From Lachnospiraceae bacterium UBA1721 (GTDB taxonomy: Bacteria > Bacillota > Clostridia > Lachnospirales > Lachnospiraceae), in assembly GCA_002317155.1 (NCBI GenBank), contig DCIR01000036.1, positions 1,045 to 20,930 of the forward strand: a stretch of 19,886 bases of DNA. The letters run 5' to 3'. The notes beneath the pieces were generated by a model. That model made no database searches, was not told the DNA's origin, and worked only from the letters and a program-made list of their open reading frames with translations. A program made the position numbers and the translations under genes. How positions within the stretch are numbered: position 1 is the first letter of the stretch; every line of letters begins with the position of its first letter. Positions 7,101-14,651 of this stretch are shown here, piece after piece.

Positions 7101-8975
7101 TTAGTAGTATGGATAGAATACACTGTCCAAATAATCGAGGAAATCATCATAATCATCAATATCTTCTACATCTTCTACCACATCATCGGGAGCACCGGCT
7201 TTTTCCAATGCTTCAACAAGAAGATCTAAATCCAATGATTCATACAGCTCTTCATCACTACCGTCATCCTCCATATCAATTGTATTCTTGCTATCGGGAA
7301 GCTTAATCTTGGTTCCCTTTGACAGATTATAAGAATACTTAAGTACTGCAACCATTTCTTCGTCATCATCAAGCTCAACAGTGATTTTTCCCGACTTCAA
7401 ATTCGCATTGCAGTCAACGACAAGAATCATATCCTTGTAGCTTGAAGCCAGAGGAGAGTACTTAAACAGCGAATCATCCGGAATAATTACGAACTTACCT
7501 GACAGCTTACCCTTGTTGAATCCATCAATATCAAACTTAGTAACCTCAACAGATGCTATATCAATTCCATCAAATTCAATATCAGCAACTCCGGTAAACT
7601 TGTTTCCTGACTCTTTACCTTCAGCACTGATAACGATTTCACCACAATCCAGCTTGTATGCGACCTTACTACCCTTTACAACCTTGTAGCTCTTGTAGTC
7701 GAAATCATAATATGCATCATAATCAGATTCATACTCAAGTTCGCAGCCTACAATTTCACCCTTATTATTTACGAAGAGGGTATACTCATACTCATCCTCT
7801 ACATATTTGCCGGCCATCCAGTCATAATGTCCAAGGAATATCTCATCCTCAATTTCATCCTCTAAATCGCTGAGTTCATCAAGGAAATCATCATAATCGA
7901 AATCCTCAAGACCCATTTCATCAGCGTACTCGGTATCCTCAATGTCACTTACATACTGCTCAACTATTTCGCGGAGTTCTTTGTCTTCCTGCATCTGCTG
8001 AACAACCGAAAGAGCTACTCTCTGGCATAGATCGTTATCAATAGTGAGCTTTACAGCCGTAAGTTCCTGAGTAATTCCTCCTGCGCGGAGAGTATCTTTT
8101 CCTACCTTTACATCTCCTGACTTAACCTGATCCAATGCAGTAACAATATACTTCATAATAAGCTTCTTAACATCACTGCTGTCAGGCAGAGCTGAATAAA
8201 GGACTGAAATCTCTTCAATGTATTCATCAATATCTTCAGCCTCATAGCTTTCCTGATAACCATATGCCGAATCAACTGAAGGGAATCCTATATAATCAGT
8301 CTCATCCTTAAGGTCGATAATAGTATCAATTTCTGAGACCTGAACACCATTGAAAGATAATCCAAGGTTGCAATTAACCATTTCTTCCTTGCTGTTAACC
8401 TCAACAGTTAAGCCGGCAGTATCTACCCATGTGTAGTCATATCCAGCTCTCTTGGCAAGCTTAAGGAACTTATCTGCTTCATCGCCCAATTCTAATTCCA
8501 AATTGCCTGTGTATTTCTCATCAGACAAATCGCAAATTTCCTTATAATCGTTGTACAAACTTATCGCATCATCAGTCTGCTTTTCAGCATAATTCTTGGC
8601 TACCCACTTAAAATATGTATCTGAGTTACCTGCCTTCATTATGGCATTTACAATGTACTTATAATTTGCCGCGAAAACGCCTGCAAGAATAACAAGCACA
8701 CCTACAATTATAAAAATAAATCCAAACTTCTTAAAAAATGCTCCACCGCTCATCTTAGTGTTATTCTTCTTCTGAGCATTTGCAGCGATATTTACAATTT
8801 GTTCCTTAGAAAGTGTTCCTTCCGGAGTCGCAAATATCGGAGCCGCCTGCTGTACCGGAACCGGCTGCGCCGCAGGCTCATTTTCCTTAATATCATCCGC
8901 TGCAACCTTTGCTCCGCAATTTGCGCAGAATATTGCATCGTCGCTTATTTCTTTACCACATGATTTACAAATCAT
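7101..8975 (-). CDS. Zinc-ribbon membrane protein with large acidic extracytoplasmic domain, function unknown
   Basis: A 624-aa protein. An N-terminal zinc ribbon with CxxC pairs (Cys3, Cys6, Cys17, Cys20) is followed by a Pro/Ala/Gln linker (about 30-50). A single membrane helix lies near residues 84-103, and about 520 residues are predicted outside. The outside part is very acidic and ends in an aromatic tail (SVFYPYY). The motif DYDDFLD occurs twice, at 360-366 and 608-614, within acidic clusters. There is no cleavable signal peptide or sortase motif, so it should be an anchored single-pass protein with its zinc ribbon inside the cell. A GGGAG site precedes the ATG. It is the first gene of the ABC exporter/aroA operon, which suggests a link to that exporter, but its biochemical role is unknown. 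Confidence 0.75.
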   Translation of the reverse strand: MICKSCGKEISDDAIFCANCGAKVAADDIKENEPAAQPVPVQQAAPIFATPEGTLSKEQIVNIAANAQKKNNTKMSGGAFFKKFGFIFIIVGVLVILAGVFAANYKYIVNAIMKAGNSDTYFKWVAKNYAEKQTDDAISLYNDYKEICDLSDEKYTGNLELELGDEADKFLKLAKRAGYDYTWVDTAGLTVEVNSKEEMVNCNLGLSFNGVQVSEIDTIIDLKDETDYIGFPSVDSAYGYQESYEAEDIDEYIEEISVLYSALPDSSDVKKLIMKYIVTALDQVKSGDVKVGKDTLRAGGITQELTAVKLTIDNDLCQRVALSVVQQMQEDKELREIVEQYVSDIEDTEYADEMGLEDFDYDDFLDELSDLEDEIEDEIFLGHYDWMAGKYVEDEYEYTLFVNNKGEIVGCELEYESDYDAYYDFDYKSYKVVKGSKVAYKLDCGEIVISAEGKESGNKFTGVADIEFDGIDIASVEVTKFDIDGFNKGKLSGKFVIIPDDSLFKYSPLASSYKDMILVVDCNANLKSGKITVELDDDEEMVAVLKYSYNLSKGTKIKLPDSKNTIDMEDDGSDEELYESLDLDLLVEALEKAGAPDDVVEDVEDIDDYDDFLDYLDSVFYPYY

Positions 8976-9009
8976 AATTATTCTCCCTTGTATAACCTCG
9001 TATTAAAAT

Positions 9010-9058
9010 AGAATCTCGCTTGCGAGATTCTCCGCCTGCGGCGGGTCGATTTATCGAC
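9010..9058. repeat. Three adjacent hairpins upstream of the zinc-ribbon gene
   Basis: Three near-contiguous inverted repeats: AGAATCTCGC/GCGAGATTCT (9010-9031), CCGCC/GGCGG (9032-9044) and GTCGAT/ATCGAC (9045-9058, sharing one base with the second). Loops are very short. None is followed by a T-run, so they are not simple terminators. They belong largely to repeat copy A. Confidence 0.7.
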
Positions 9059-9129
9059 ATTTTCCTATCCGCCGTAGTGCGATCCTCGCGGAGCGTTTTT
9101 TTCTTCATAGGACGAACTTTCCTATGAAG
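9027..9129. repeat. Structured intergenic repeat, copy A
   Basis: A segment of about 103 bp that aligns colinearly with 17048-17150 (copy B) in the same orientation. Shared blocks include ATTCTCCG at the start, a GC-rich small hairpin, TTTAT/TTTATT followed by GAC, a GCCG...TGCG.TCCTC block, AGCGTTTT and TTTCCTAT near the end. It closes with a perfect 9-bp hairpin (CTTCATAGG at 9103-9111, CCTATGAAG at 9121-9129). No coding potential is apparent. It lies between the terminator of the CDP-glycerol gene and the start of the zinc-ribbon gene. Confidence 0.6.
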
Positions 9130-9130
9130 T

Positions 9131-9178
9131 AAAAAACATACTACAGCAAGTTATTATATCATAACCCATGTAGTATGT
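9131..9178 (-). terminator. Rho-independent terminator of the YidC-fusion/CDP-glycerol operon
   Basis: On the minus strand a perfect 10-bp stem (ACATACTACA and TGTAGTATGT, 9178-9136) with a loop holding a small inner stem is followed directly by a run of T (9135-9131). It begins about 10 bp after the stop codon of the 9188-10420 gene. Confidence 0.85.
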
Positions 9179-9187
9179 CTTTATTTC

Positions 9188-10420
9188 TTACTTTTCTTCT
9201 ATTTCGGTGTGTTTCTTAACAAGATAATCTACTGTAAGTTCAGCGGACTGTCCTATCTTCTGCCATGCTTCCTCTTTTACTTCAGCACGACCCAAACGAT
9301 ACTTATCATTTGTCATCAACTGATCAATGATATTCTTAATTTCAGGGAATTGATCTTCCTCAAGCTTTACTCCGAGCTTGGGTAACACTTCAAATCTCCA
9401 CAGCGGTTCATCTATCCACGCCGCATCATATGGAGCTAAATCCATTGATGTATCTGCATATATAAGCGGTTTATCAAACACAAGACAATAGTCGAAAATG
9501 ATACCTGAAAAATCAGTTATCATTACATCTGATTTACTCAATATATCGAAGTTATCATTATCCGCATTCCACGAAAACTTCTCATTATCAGGATATTTTT
9601 CCTTAAGAGAATTCAAAAGCTCCGGATCAGATATAGCCATCTGAGGATGTGGACGTACTGCAATCTTATATCCTGTAGCAATAAGTGCTTCTATAATCTT
9701 ATCACCATATCGGTTGAGTATTGAACTGGGGCCCCATGAAGGTGCAAGCAAAATAAGCTTTTCGTCACCGGTACTCTTTTTTACATTATCTGCTTTTACC
9801 TTAAGTGCATCCATGTATGTACTTCCGGTGACAGCTGTATCCTTGGCAGGAAGGTGTCTTAATTCCTCCAGCTTTCTAATATTAGCCTCCTGGAACTCGC
9901 CGGTCAAAAGCACAGCATCATAGAAATCCACTCCGAACATTCTGTAGCCGAGCCCTTCATCAACAGCATGATAAATATGAACATAATAGTCCACATCCTT
10001 TGATCTCTTCCACTGAAGCACATCCAATCCGGGTGTAGTCGAAAGACAAACCTTTGCTTTCATCATATTGAGTCTTGCATAAGCTCTGTTTCCTTCACCT
10101 ATAAATTCACACTTAACATGCTCATATTTTTCATCCAAAGCCGGGTCATCCGCCGAAGCAGTATAATATGAAACATCGATTTTTCTTTTTTCAAACTCAT
10201 CACATATTGGTTTAAATACATTCCAGTATCTTTTTGAGTCACTAAAAATCACATAATCCAGCTTCTTACCATCCTTGCCCTTATCCTTCGATTTTCCTCC
10301 GGTAATGGCAAATCTGATTTTCACTAACAACGTTCTCAAAAAGAAAACACTGGCTGATATTATACCTATGATAATTGTAAAAAGCATACTTCCCGTTCCG
10401 GGATCTATGTATAATAACAT
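9188..10420 (-). CDS. CDP-glycerol glycerophosphotransferase family protein (TagB/TagF-like)
   Basis: A 410-aa membrane-attached enzyme of the TagB/TagF/SpsB type, which transfers polyol phosphate from a CDP-activated donor onto a growing or priming chain in teichoic-acid-like synthesis. A hydrophobic N terminus (MLLYIDPGTGSMLFT, helix about 10-32) is followed by a GT-B-like catalytic region. Family marks are VHIYHAV (147-153), APSWG (226-230), RPHPQ (256-260) and SDVMITDFSG (297-306), the last two forming the CDP-glycerol site in TagF. The ATG follows AGGAG. The gene lies 53 bp after the YidC/LtaS-like fusion and ends at a strong terminator, so the two form one operon. The acceptor and the polyol (glycerol, ribitol or other) are not evident. 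Confidence 0.85.
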   Translation of the reverse strand: MLLYIDPGTGSMLFTIIIGIISASVFFLRTLLVKIRFAITGGKSKDKGKDGKKLDYVIFSDSKRYWNVFKPICDEFEKRKIDVSYYTASADDPALDEKYEHVKCEFIGEGNRAYARLNMMKAKVCLSTTPGLDVLQWKRSKDVDYYVHIYHAVDEGLGYRMFGVDFYDAVLLTGEFQEANIRKLEELRHLPAKDTAVTGSTYMDALKVKADNVKKSTGDEKLILLAPSWGPSSILNRYGDKIIEALIATGYKIAVRPHPQMAISDPELLNSLKEKYPDNEKFSWNADNDNFDILSKSDVMITDFSGIIFDYCLVFDKPLIYADTSMDLAPYDAAWIDEPLWRFEVLPKLGVKLEEDQFPEIKNIIDQLMTNDKYRLGRAEVKEEAWQKIGQSAELTVDYLVKKHTEIEEK

Positions 10421-10473
10421 GCTCTTTAATTCTCCTAACAGTCTCTCATTAAGCAGCGCTTAATAGTAACTTC

Positions 10474-13245
10474 TTATTCACCGTAAAGAACCGTCCAGTT
10501 GTTGACGTCTCTCACATATCCACCGTTAAAGGTCATCCAGGGATAATCACTTGTATCATATACGTTGCCGTTATTAATATTTACAGACGTATTTCTCGAA
10601 GTGGTAACCATCAAAGGCAGATTAAACTTCGCATCATTACTTATCACATTTCCGGTGAACTGATTTATCGGATTATCAATCACTCCCTGCACGCACAATG
10701 TTGCAACATCAGCATTTGTCATAAATGTATCACATACATTTAAGTTGGCTTCCTCTAGATGCCATACATTGTCCTGATTCAATGCATCTGTGTCTGCAAA
10801 ATCCTTAACCATCAAAACAGGATTAAATGTCTCAATACTGGTATCGTCATCTATAGCCATTCCTTCAGTCTGATATACAGGCCATCCATGGTCAGATACA
10901 ATTATGATTCTGGTATTGTCATATACGCCCTTAGCCTTCAGATAATCAAAAAACTTTCCGAGAAGCTTATATGCCGCAACGTTTACATGATAATGCTGAA
11001 CTGCCTCGTATGTGGGAAAACTCAACACCTTGCCGTCAACCACATATTCAGCAAGACGTTCCTCACTAAGAGGGAAATACTCTGTAGCCTTACCAATTTC
11101 GTAATCAGGAGTACTTAACCATGTAGGTTCATGGGTAAGCAGATTTGTAATAACATTAAGTGTACCTTCACTCTGTGAATCAACATACACATACTCATTT
11201 AGGTAATCCAAAATTGCATAACCTTCTGCGCAGTATGCGTCAACACGTTCCTGAGTAGGCGCCCCCAGATAATTACCTTCATCGTAAATTGAATTCTGAA
11301 GAAGCACGGGAGTCGTTCTGAAAAGACTGTAAAAAATTATATGCTTCTTCTGATTTTCCAGTTCTCCCTCATTGTATACATAATCCGCATACTTACCAAT
11401 TGTGTTGTATCCGGAAATATTATCATATTCATCAAATAATGATACATCGGGAAGTTCCTTGTAATTTGCGTACGGAGGATTTACTACACTTACATCATAT
11501 CCTTCTGCCGCAAATACAGTCGGAACCATCAGTAATGCTTCATTATGTTTATCTACTAATGCTTCATCAGCCCTCTTATTCATCTCAGATGGCGTATACT
11601 CATATCCTCCGAAAAGGGCCGGTGTGGCATAATTAGTACAACCTCCAAACGAAATAGTATTCGGGTAATATATAAAATCTTCAAACTGCTCAGCTATCTC
11701 CGGCTTTTCCTTAAAAACATACGGAATATATTCGCTTACCGCTCTGTCGAGCATGAATACCACTACATTTTTCCCCGTCTTACTCAAAGGAAGTGTAGGC
11801 GAGATGACTGTATCCTTTTTAGCCTCGTAATAACCTTCTTCAATCAGATTCTTATTGGTTTTATAAATATTAACACCACTAAGAATTGCTGTCATAAGGA
11901 TTAAAATTGACATAATCCCGGTAGCAATCTTAGGCCATTTTTTAACTATGAAAACCAATGCGATTACTATCGGTAAAAGAATAGCAAGATTAATTAATTT
12001 GCTAAGATCATTGGTCTGCGGAGCCTCATCAAACTTAAGGCTCGCATCCATAATACCGAATTCGCCGTAGAAGAAATAATAATTAACGAGACTGCATACC
12101 CCGCAAATCCACATTCCAAACGCAAATATTCTTTTTAACGATATATTTGATATTGCATAAAAAATACCAAACCAAACAATAAACAGGCCTGTGTACAAAG
12201 AAGCTGTCGTCACCACAAGCGAAAGAGGTCCTGTCTTAACGTACGTACCAAAATCAATCGGAGAACTGCTAATAAGCATCGACGGTACCAATACTCCCAA
12301 TATGACAGTATTAAGCAATGCTCCTAGCCAGAATACGCGATTGTATACTTTTTTATTCTCAGGTTTGGCCGTAAACATCCCGTTAAGCTTTGCCATTAAT
12401 TCGGGCTTATTCTTTTCAAGATATGACAGCATGAAAGGAACGTAAGACAGAATCATGATTCCACCAAAAATCAAATACTGTCTACGGTATGCGAGTCTAT
12501 GTGACGCAGCAAGCCATACAAACAGAAGCTTGCCTGCCTCCGAGCAAAGAATATTCAATCCAAGTCTCTTATTCTTTACAAGCTTGAAGAAAATATTTTT
12601 TCCGAGTGAGAACAAATTGTTACAGGTCCAATATAGTACCAATCCCGAAGGACTTTTATACAAAATGATTAGGAAAAGAATTGCCATACCATAGAGCTGA
12701 ATTTTATCCTTCAGCTTAAATCCCTTGGTATAGATAAGTCCGGACAATATATTTACTATTGTCATAATGATAGGAAGAATGTTAATCGCATGTCCGCCGA
12801 TACTGAGTATTCCATCAGGAGAACCCAAATCAGAGATAATGCTGAATCTCATGCCCTTAAGAGCTTCCAAATTAGATAAGAAATGATATCCGGCAATGAA
12901 GAAAGGCACCTGAAATAATAAAGAGAGTGAGCCCGTAATTGCATAAAAAGGCTTATAACCTTCAATCCTGTAATAAGCATTCTGCATCATGTATCTTTCG
13001 TCGCCCTTGAAGGTCTTACGAATATGCTTATTCCAGCGATCCATAGACTTAACCTTCTCACGCTCGCGCTCCTGCATTGCATCGGCCCTTTTATACAGAG
13101 GCAGAATCAAAAGGTTGATTGTAAGGCTCACAAATATAATAGAAATACCCGGTTCACCAACAAATATCTTGTTCATGAAATAGAATATAAACTCTACTAT
13201 CATCTCAACCGGTAATATAAACAGATTGTATAAAATCTCTTGCAT
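10474..13245 (-). CDS. YidC/Oxa1-like domain fused to LtaS-like membrane phosphotransferase
   Basis: A 923-aa multi-domain membrane protein. Residues 1-225 match the YidC/Oxa1 fold: a first core helix ending LLILPLY (45-51), a charged cytoplasmic hairpin (52-98), then SLLFQVPFFIAGYHF (108-122) and further helices to YWTCNN (205-210). The conserved groove arginine of YidC is Asn44. Residues 255-460 hold about six more membrane helices. Residues 490-860 form an outside alkaline-phosphatase-superfamily domain: VVVFMLD (494-500, metal-binding Asp500), GGCTNYATP (534-542, Thr537 as likely phospho-acceptor), LTHEP (703-707) and IIVSDHG (781-787, Asp785/His786). No sulfatase CxPxR motif is present, so phosphotransfer as in LtaS or the phosphoethanolamine transferases is more likely than sulfate cleavage. 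GAGGAT precedes the ATG. It is cotranscribed with the CDP-glycerol enzyme. Confidence 0.85.
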   Translation of the reverse strand: MQEILYNLFILPVEMIVEFIFYFMNKIFVGEPGISIIFVSLTINLLILPLYKRADAMQEREREKVKSMDRWNKHIRKTFKGDERYMMQNAYYRIEGYKPFYAITGSLSLLFQVPFFIAGYHFLSNLEALKGMRFSIISDLGSPDGILSIGGHAINILPIIMTIVNILSGLIYTKGFKLKDKIQLYGMAILFLIILYKSPSGLVLYWTCNNLFSLGKNIFFKLVKNKRLGLNILCSEAGKLLFVWLAASHRLAYRRQYLIFGGIMILSYVPFMLSYLEKNKPELMAKLNGMFTAKPENKKVYNRVFWLGALLNTVILGVLVPSMLISSSPIDFGTYVKTGPLSLVVTTASLYTGLFIVWFGIFYAISNISLKRIFAFGMWICGVCSLVNYYFFYGEFGIMDASLKFDEAPQTNDLSKLINLAILLPIVIALVFIVKKWPKIATGIMSILILMTAILSGVNIYKTNKNLIEEGYYEAKKDTVISPTLPLSKTGKNVVVFMLDRAVSEYIPYVFKEKPEIAEQFEDFIYYPNTISFGGCTNYATPALFGGYEYTPSEMNKRADEALVDKHNEALLMVPTVFAAEGYDVSVVNPPYANYKELPDVSLFDEYDNISGYNTIGKYADYVYNEGELENQKKHIIFYSLFRTTPVLLQNSIYDEGNYLGAPTQERVDAYCAEGYAILDYLNEYVYVDSQSEGTLNVITNLLTHEPTWLSTPDYEIGKATEYFPLSEERLAEYVVDGKVLSFPTYEAVQHYHVNVAAYKLLGKFFDYLKAKGVYDNTRIIIVSDHGWPVYQTEGMAIDDDTSIETFNPVLMVKDFADTDALNQDNVWHLEEANLNVCDTFMTNADVATLCVQGVIDNPINQFTGNVISNDAKFNLPLMVTTSRNTSVNINNGNVYDTSDYPWMTFNGGYVRDVNNWTVLYGE

Positions 13246-13294
13246 TGAAATATCCTCGTACTCAAACTAGAGACACGCAAAGTGACTCAGGATA

Positions 13295-13322
13295 ATTTTA
13301 TCATTGCGAAACTAAATGTCAA
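13295..13322 (-). promoter_or_regulatory. Candidate sigma-A promoter of the YidC-fusion operon
   Basis: The minus strand carries TTGACA (13322-13317), a 16-nt spacer and TAAAAT (13300-13295), about 50 bp before the start codon. With the terminator at 9131-9178 it bounds a two-gene transcription unit. Confidence 0.7.
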
Positions 13323-13348
13323 CTTTTTGCAATCAAGGCAACAATTAC

Positions 13349-14401
13349 CTAACATATATACCTTCCGACCTTGGGTATCCTTCTGAGCAATGCGATTATC
13401 AAAATACAGACAACGAAAATCCCTATTGTATATAGTGGAATTGCAATAACTGTAGGTATATTCACATATTTACACAGTTCGGGTACAGCTATCTCCAATA
13501 CTGCCAAATGTAATAAATATACTCCCAACGTATCTTTCGAAACATTCGTAAGTACTTTTCCAATAAATCCCCTTAACTGAAGCTTCATTACAATTTTGTT
13601 AATTCCAACAAAAATGAAAATCGCTATAATAAAGGTACCTATACCAAAGCTATTAGCAAACTCTATGTCTGGACCTCCATTTCGCTTGCTCAAATAAATA
13701 ACAGCAGATGCATTCAATATAAATGCCGGTAATGCTATTATTTTAATCAGTAACCAGCATTTAGAACTAATTCCATATCGCACTAAATAATAACCCAAAA
13801 TGAAATATGAAATATACGTACACACCATAGGAATGTTCCACATTTCAAGCACACCTACAAGTTCTGGATTATTAATTACAGTTATAAGTGTACTCCTAAT
13901 AATCTGTAGACAAAAAAACACCATCATATAATATCTTAGCATCTTCTCACCGGCCCCATTAACCATTACATAGAGCAATGGGCTCACCAGATATATTCCA
14001 CCTATCATCGGAAGAAACCATAAGTGATACTTTCCTGCAAGACACATTTTCAAGATCTGCTTAACACCAATATTGGCAATTCCTACTGAAAATGAATTTA
14101 TTAACCCGTATATACAACTCCAAAGCAAAAATATAATGAGAATCCTCAAAAAATTGTGAATCACTATTCTCCTAATATTAGGTTTCTCATCGCCACTTAA
14201 AAAGAGAGCCCCACTAATCATTACAAAAACAGGCACCGCAAATCTGGAAAACACGTCATATACTCCGGAAATAATCCAATCCCGCTCTCCTATAGGACTT
14301 ATATACCAATAATAAGCTGATGTATGTAATAAAACCACACACATTGCGGAAATGATTCTCAGTATATCTAAAGAAAAATTACGCTGTTTTTCTTTCACCA
14401 T
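13349..14401 (-). CDS. Acyltransferase 3 family membrane protein (OafA/WecH-like)
   Basis: A 350-aa integral membrane protein with about ten hydrophobic segments. The N-terminal motif SLDILRIISAMCVVLLHTS (10-28) carries the Arg15 and His26 expected of the acyltransferase-3 family, which moves acetyl or other acyl groups onto cell-surface glycans, lipids or teichoic-type polymers. LLWSCIYGLINS and WFLPMIGGIYLVSPLL follow in the order seen in WecH-type members. The ATG has a GGGAGG site 6 nt upstream. It lies between the metal-ATPase terminator and the YidC-fusion promoter, 103 bp before that operon. I see no clear terminator after it, so read-through into the envelope operon is possible. It may decorate the polymer made by that operon; this is inference from position only. 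Confidence 0.85.
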   Translation of the reverse strand: MVKEKQRNFSLDILRIISAMCVVLLHTSAYYWYISPIGERDWIISGVYDVFSRFAVPVFVMISGALFLSGDEKPNIRRIVIHNFLRILIIFLLWSCIYGLINSFSVGIANIGVKQILKMCLAGKYHLWFLPMIGGIYLVSPLLYVMVNGAGEKMLRYYMMVFFCLQIIRSTLITVINNPELVGVLEMWNIPMVCTYISYFILGYYLVRYGISSKCWLLIKIIALPAFILNASAVIYLSKRNGGPDIEFANSFGIGTFIIAIFIFVGINKIVMKLQLRGFIGKVLTNVSKDTLGVYLLHLAVLEIAVPELCKYVNIPTVIAIPLYTIGIFVVCILIIALLRRIPKVGRYIC

Positions 14402-14537
14402 ATAGCCTCCCTCGATGCCCCTTACTAAAAGTTCATCTTAAATCATCAAATAGAACATGTACTAATCAAGACTAAAACATAATATCGCAAAAGCTAATCA
14501 AAGTCCATAAAACGGACATACTCGAACATTTGCATGC

Positions 14538-14558
14538 ATTTTATCACGTAACTAAATA
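14538..14558 (-). promoter_or_regulatory. Weak candidate promoter region of the acyltransferase gene
   Basis: The minus strand shows TAAAAT (14543-14538) preceded by a spacer sequence that matches the spacer of the metal-operon promoter at 16 of 17 positions (14542-14558 against 16993-17009). No good -35 box is seen. The 250-bp gap (14402-14651) otherwise holds the ATPase terminator and AT-rich sequence. Confidence 0.3.
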
Positions 14559-14607
14559 TCAGCGACCCAAGAAAATACATATTATATAAATTTTCTGCAA
14601 TGCAAGA

Positions 14608-14633
14608 AAGCACCCCGCGTACACGGAGTGCTT
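14608..14633 (-). terminator. Terminator of the HMA/P-type ATPase operon
   Basis: Arms AAGCACCCCG (14608-14617) and CGGAGTGCTT (14624-14633) pair with one mismatch around a 6-nt loop. On the minus strand a short TTTCTT tract follows. It lies about 19 bp after the ATPase stop. Confidence 0.7.
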
Positions 14634-14651
14634 CAAAAAACTTAATTCGCT

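Noticed and set aside
10474..13245. True sulfatase function for the C-terminal domain of the fusion protein
   Set aside because: The CxPxR or SxPxR formylglycine motif is absent; the Thr in GGCTNYATP fits phosphotransferases of the same superfamily better.
2529..13300. The 14-mer TCAGGATAATTTTA at both 2529-2542 and 13287-13300
   Set aside because: About one such match is expected by chance in AT-rich DNA of this size, and the two copies sit differently relative to their promoters.
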